Source of the DNA: Lentisphaeria bacterium UBA1724
Lineage (GTDB): Bacteria > Verrucomicrobiota > Lentisphaeria > Oligosphaerales > Oligosphaeraceae
Length of the DNA: 8,935 bases
Direction of reading: 5' to 3'
Assembly (NCBI GenBank): GCA_002315885.1
Contig: DCIO01000073.1
Location: 1-8,935, forward strand
Part shown: positions 6,286 to 8,935 of the stretch, in pieces
How the letters are laid out: every line of letters begins with the position of its first letter
How positions within the stretch are numbered: the first letter of the stretch is position 1
Notes under the pieces: generated by a model
What the model was told of the DNA's origin: nothing
What the model saw: only the letters and a program-made list of their open reading frames with translations
Databases searched by the model: none
Made by a program: the position numbers and the translations under genes

Positions 6286-6292
6286 CTACCTC

Positions 6293-7306
6293 CTAGAAGC
6301 GATACTGGAGTTTCAGGATGCCACCAACGGTATCCATGTTCTGGCTGAAGTAGCGGGTGCCCACATCGCCGCAACCGCGGTCGAAGCGGAGTTCACCGGA
6401 AAGACCGATGGACTCGTTGAGCCAATAATTGGCGCCGACAGACACATAGAGACCCAGGTTGAATTCCAGGTCGTCATCGCTATCGCTGTTCTTGCCAATC
6501 CCATTGCCCGTCACGACGGTCACGGAAGAAGAAGAGTTCATGTCAGCCAAGGTCAGGGTAGGCCCCGCCGCGACAAAACCACGGACGCCATTGTCGAAAT
6601 TATAACCGGCGTTCAATCCCAGATCGAAGACATAGAGGTCCATGTCAAAGTCCACGGAAGCGGAGACGGGCACTGTGCCTGCGACGGAGGAGGAGGGAGC
6701 GAGTTTGGAAATTGTGTTGTAGTTGATGCCGGCAGCACTGCGTGCGACCCAGTAGTCATAACGATCGGAAATGCTGGCAGCGCCACTGCCCTTGGCACCG
6801 GAGTCCATGGTGAAGAACTGGAAATTACCCACCAGTTTCACATCCAGTTCGTCCTTTTCCCACAGCCCCTTCTCGAATCCCAGAATAGGAGCGATCTGGT
6901 CGGCATTGCCATAGGAGCCATTCTTGCTGAACTGCGCGCCATTAAAAGACCCGAAAGTCATTTGTCTGACACCTGAAGTCACACCAGGGAAACGGGCATC
7001 CCAGGCAGCCTTCATGGCGTCCTGATTGGGAGAGGCGGGAGTGCCTGCATTGTAATACATGCCGTCGGCATCGTTCAGAATGAAATCCTCAAAGGAAGAA
7101 CTGGCACCGCTCTTCAACTCAGGATTCTTGAAATTACGATAGGAGATGCCGAAAGTGACAACCCAGTCACTATCGGAAGCGCCTTCCTCGAAAGTGGGAG
7201 CGGCGGGTTCCGCGGGTGCGCCAGCGGGCTGTTCGGCAACGACTTCCTGGGCAAAAAGCCCAGCGGCCAGAATCAGGGAAAAAATGAAGAGGAGAGATTT
7301 CTTCAT
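6293..7306 (-). CDS. Outer-membrane beta-barrel protein
   Basis: The 337-residue product has a signal peptide (MKKSLLFIF, hydrophobic core to residue 18, likely cleavage LFA-Q after residue 19), a Pro/Ala/Glu-rich linker (about 25-45), then alternating amphipathic strands such as WVVTFGISYRNF, DELDVKLVGNFQFF, DLYVFDLGLNAGYNF, NLGLYVSVGANYWL and SIGLSGELRFD. It ends GGILKLQYRF; a C-terminal aromatic residue, here Phe337, is the usual BAM recognition signal. The pattern fits a small porin-like or OmpW/OmpA-type barrel of roughly 10-14 strands, but I cannot assign a named family. No OmpA peptidoglycan-binding domain is present. Asp- and Ser-rich stretches (MNSSSSVTVV, KNSDSDDDLEF) are probably turns or loops. 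It follows the Ig-like protein gene by 97 bases with a hairpin between. The ATG is supported by AAGGA nine bases upstream and by the signal peptide. Confidence 0.88.
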   Translation of the reverse strand: MKKSLLFIFSLILAAGLFAQEVVAEQPAGAPAEPAAPTFEEGASDSDWVVTFGISYRNFKNPELKSGASSSFEDFILNDADGMYYNAGTPASPNQDAMKAAWDARFPGVTSGVRQMTFGSFNGAQFSKNGSYGNADQIAPILGFEKGLWEKDELDVKLVGNFQFFTMDSGAKGSGAASISDRYDYWVARSAAGINYNTISKLAPSSSVAGTVPVSASVDFDMDLYVFDLGLNAGYNFDNGVRGFVAAGPTLTLADMNSSSSVTVVTGNGIGKNSDSDDDLEFNLGLYVSVGANYWLNESIGLSGELRFDRGCGDVGTRYFSQNMDTVGGILKLQYRF

Positions 7307-7315
7307 CGATGCAAT

Positions 7316-7320
7316 TCCTT
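7316..7320 (-). promoter_or_regulatory. Ribosome binding site of the beta-barrel gene
   Basis: AAGGA on the minus strand, nine bases before ATG 7306. The leader just upstream (7319-7346) is A-rich on the coding strand and consists of two imperfect copies of a 13-14-base unit (plus strand TTATTTTTGATTGG and TTATTTTGGTTGGG). Confidence 0.65.
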
Positions 7321-7360
7321 ATTTTTGATTGGTTATTTTGGTTGGGAAAATCTGTTGAGA

Positions 7361-7384
7361 GCATCCCCCACGATCGGGGAATGC
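7361..7384 (-). terminator. Hairpin between the Ig-like protein gene and the barrel gene
   Basis: GCATCCCCC (7361-7369) and GGGGAATGC (7376-7384) form a nine-pair stem with one G-T pair and a six-base loop. It lies 19 bases past the TAG of the upstream gene. Only a scattered T-rich stretch follows on the minus strand, so it is a weak intrinsic terminator, an mRNA-processing stem or an attenuator that lowers expression of the barrel gene. Confidence 0.45.
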
Positions 7385-7403
7385 CCTTGTCCATGGATAA
7401 TGC

Positions 7404-8935
7404 CTAGGGCATCAAACTAGCGGCCTCGATCATATAGGCAGTGCCTTCGCCACAGAGCACGCCGTCGACGTAGATGTAGAGGACGACGTAGTCACCTTCG
7501 ACGACCTCATTTTCCAGAGGCACCACAATCTGGCCCGCAGTGCTGGCATCCGCTACGACTCCCATGTTGTTCACCCACATATTGGTGGTGCAGGAGTAGT
7601 AGAGGCAGTCCACCTTCACCACGGCGTCTTCTTCCAGGATGCCCTGGAAGGAAATGGACAGGCTATTGGGACCGACAGCCGCGACGCCATCGGGGATCAC
7701 ATCCTTGGTGGTGGTAGCCAGGGTGAAGTTGTGGAACTCGCTGGCCAGGGCCACTTCGCCATCACGGATGGCGGAGACATACCAGGTGTAGTTCTGGGCT
7801 TTTTCCTCGGCAGTGGTCTCCGTGGTGGTGTAGTTGGTCTCGTAGATGCCAGTGGCCTCTTCCAGCAACTGCCCATCGGGACCATAGACGCGCACGGTAT
7901 AGGACTCGGCGTTGGTAGCCACGGGCCAGCTCAGCTTGACGGCGTCGGTGGTCAGGATGCGGCCATTCTCGGGCAGGAACTCGTCGCCAGTCCACTCGAC
8001 CTCAGCCTCGCTATCCTCGGGAACCGTGATGGTCAGGACCTCCTCGGGCTCATCGCCTTCACCATTGGGGTTGATGCCCTTCACGACGACGGTGTAGTCA
8101 CCAGCCTCGGGAATCTGCAGGGTCTGACCAGTGATCACAGGCAGGATGATGCCGCTGTCATTGGGGGTGAAATCACCGGAAATCTGCTGGACTTCCTTGC
8201 CCTTCTCATCCAGGATGCTCAACTCGTAGCTCTGAGCCATGGGGACGGAAATCTCGGGGAGAGTCACCCAGCCTTTTTCATCCGCTTCCACGGATTCCTC
8301 AGCGCAGGTGGCCTCGCCAGGCAGACCGTACTCACTGACGGTGACTTCCTTCTCGGCGCAGATTTCCTTGGTGGTACCATCTTCCATGGTCCACACATAG
8401 ACGGTGACGTCAATGTCGGTGTTATCCTGGAATCCGGGAACGCCTGCGGCGGCGTAGTCGGCGGGCATCAGGGTGTTGGTGTCACCCTTGACGGTCAGCT
8501 CGTAGACATCATTGCCGGCAACCAGGTGGAAGGTGTGGCCATCCACATGGGACTCGGGCTCCTCGCACTCGAAGGAGATGATGGGATACCAGGGAGAAGC
8601 ACCCACGAAGACGGTGATGGTGACATCGTCACTCCACTGGGGATCGTCTTTAAGGGTCTTCTCCTTGAAGTTGTAGCTCTGACCATTGTCCTGAGCCTTC
8701 AGGGTGATGGTGGCACTCTTGCCCAGCTCGGCATCTTCCTTGACCTTGTAGGTCAGGATCACGCTCTTGCCTTCGATAACAATGGTAGGCTCGACGTCAA
8801 CGTCAAAGATGCCCGCGGCGTCATCCCAGCTAATCGTCGCATCCTGGACTATCTGGTCGTCTTCGTTGACGCCCATGTTGACCTCGAAGGTGGCAGTCTG
8901 CAGCTTGCCGCGCTCGTCGGGCAGGACATACTGGT
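7404..8935 (-). CDS. Secreted or surface Ig-like/Fn3-domain protein, 5' end outside window
   Basis: I do not recognise a named gene. The frame is open without a stop to the window edge (510 codons seen); the Met at 8876 is internal, since the 19 codons above it (QYVLPDERGKLQ...) continue the same domain. The product is beta-rich and strongly acidic. From the first visible residue: an Ig-like stretch to about 110 ending DDVTITVFVG, a second about 115-205 (YELTVKG, DVTVYVWT, KEVTVSEYG), a third about 225-305 (YELSILDEKGKEV, GDYTVVVKGINPNG, VLTITV), and an Fn3-like domain about 320-408 (VKLSWPVATNAESYTVRV, YTWYVSAIRDGE). The last 100 residues are a further beta domain with a Cys pair (CLYYSC) and no anchor, sorting signal or membrane helix. 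Codons favour C and G at third positions more strongly than in the 1131-residue gene, suggesting high expression. An extracellular structural or binding role is inference; the absent N-terminus should hold the signal peptide. Confidence 0.85.
   Translation of the reverse strand, partial: QYVLPDERGKLQTATFEVNMGVNEDDQIVQDATISWDDAAGIFDVDVEPTIVIEGKSVILTYKVKEDAELGKSATITLKAQDNGQSYNFKEKTLKDDPQWSDDVTITVFVGASPWYPIISFECEEPESHVDGHTFHLVAGNDVYELTVKGDTNTLMPADYAAAGVPGFQDNTDIDVTVYVWTMEDGTTKEICAEKEVTVSEYGLPGEATCAEESVEADEKGWVTLPEISVPMAQSYELSILDEKGKEVQQISGDFTPNDSGIILPVITGQTLQIPEAGDYTVVVKGINPNGEGDEPEEVLTITVPEDSEAEVEWTGDEFLPENGRILTTDAVKLSWPVATNAESYTVRVYGPDGQLLEEATGIYETNYTTTETTAEEKAQNYTWYVSAIRDGEVALASEFHNFTLATTTKDVIPDGVAAVGPNSLSISFQGILEEDAVVKVDCLYYSCTTNMWVNNMGVVADASTAGQIVVPLENEVVEGDYVVLYIYVDGVLCGEGTAYMIEAASLMP

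Noticed and set aside
6179..6976. 265-codon plus-strand frame
   Set aside because: It is antisense to the barrel gene, and its start lies inside the hairpin region.
7673..7693. Possible third copy of the GC-rich palindrome
   Set aside because: 17 of 21 bases agree and it also encodes DGVxAV, but the arms no longer pair well; in GC-rich coding DNA this can be chance.
7404..8876. Start codon at 8876 for the Ig-like protein
   Set aside because: The frame stays open to the window edge with domain-like sequence upstream and there is no signal peptide at this Met, so it is an internal methionine.

Overview
The window carries six protein genes, all on the minus strand, so transcription runs from base 8935 towards base 1. 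Lipoprotein-free signal peptides, a beta-barrel protein ending in phenylalanine and a Mur ligase point to a Gram-negative (diderm) bacterium. The giant propeller/cadherin-like surface protein, the 'G-T-G-F-W' C-terminal module and the scattered short repeats resemble what I recall from Lentisphaerae, Kiritimatiellota and other PVC-group genomes. That placement is inference; no rRNA or other phylogenetic marker is present beyond the Mur ligase.

Layout in transcription order. (1) 8935-7404: C-terminal part of a secreted, very acidic protein built of Ig-like/Fn3-like domains; its start lies outside the window. (2) 7306-6293: a 337-residue outer-membrane beta-barrel protein, followed by a GC-rich palindrome and a strong hairpin with T-tracts. 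(3) 6085-2690: a 1131-residue exported protein with two propeller-like regions around an Ig-like region, two cadherin/Ig-like domains and a C-terminal module. (4) 2634-1948: a family-2 glycosyltransferase of the polyprenyl-phosphate (DPM1-like) type. (5) 1951-1349: a DEDDh 3'-5' exonuclease whose start overlaps the glycosyltransferase stop as ATGA. (6) 1178-1: a MurC-like Mur ligase, cut by the window edge before its end.

The upstream half (8935-2690) is a block of cell-surface genes and the downstream half is cell-envelope synthesis plus one nuclease. Only the glycosyltransferase and exonuclease are clearly coupled. The other genes are separated by 55 to 207 bases.

The gaps hold most of the unusual material: a 20-base perfect-arm palindrome present twice (once after the barrel gene, once inside the 1131-residue gene), two different heptanucleotide arrays on either side of that gene, a 12-base array in the leader of the Mur ligase gene, and a compact 113-base segment with imperfect inverted ends and internal direct repeats. 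I found no tRNA, rRNA, CRISPR array, transposase or phage gene. No defence or biosynthetic system is evident.
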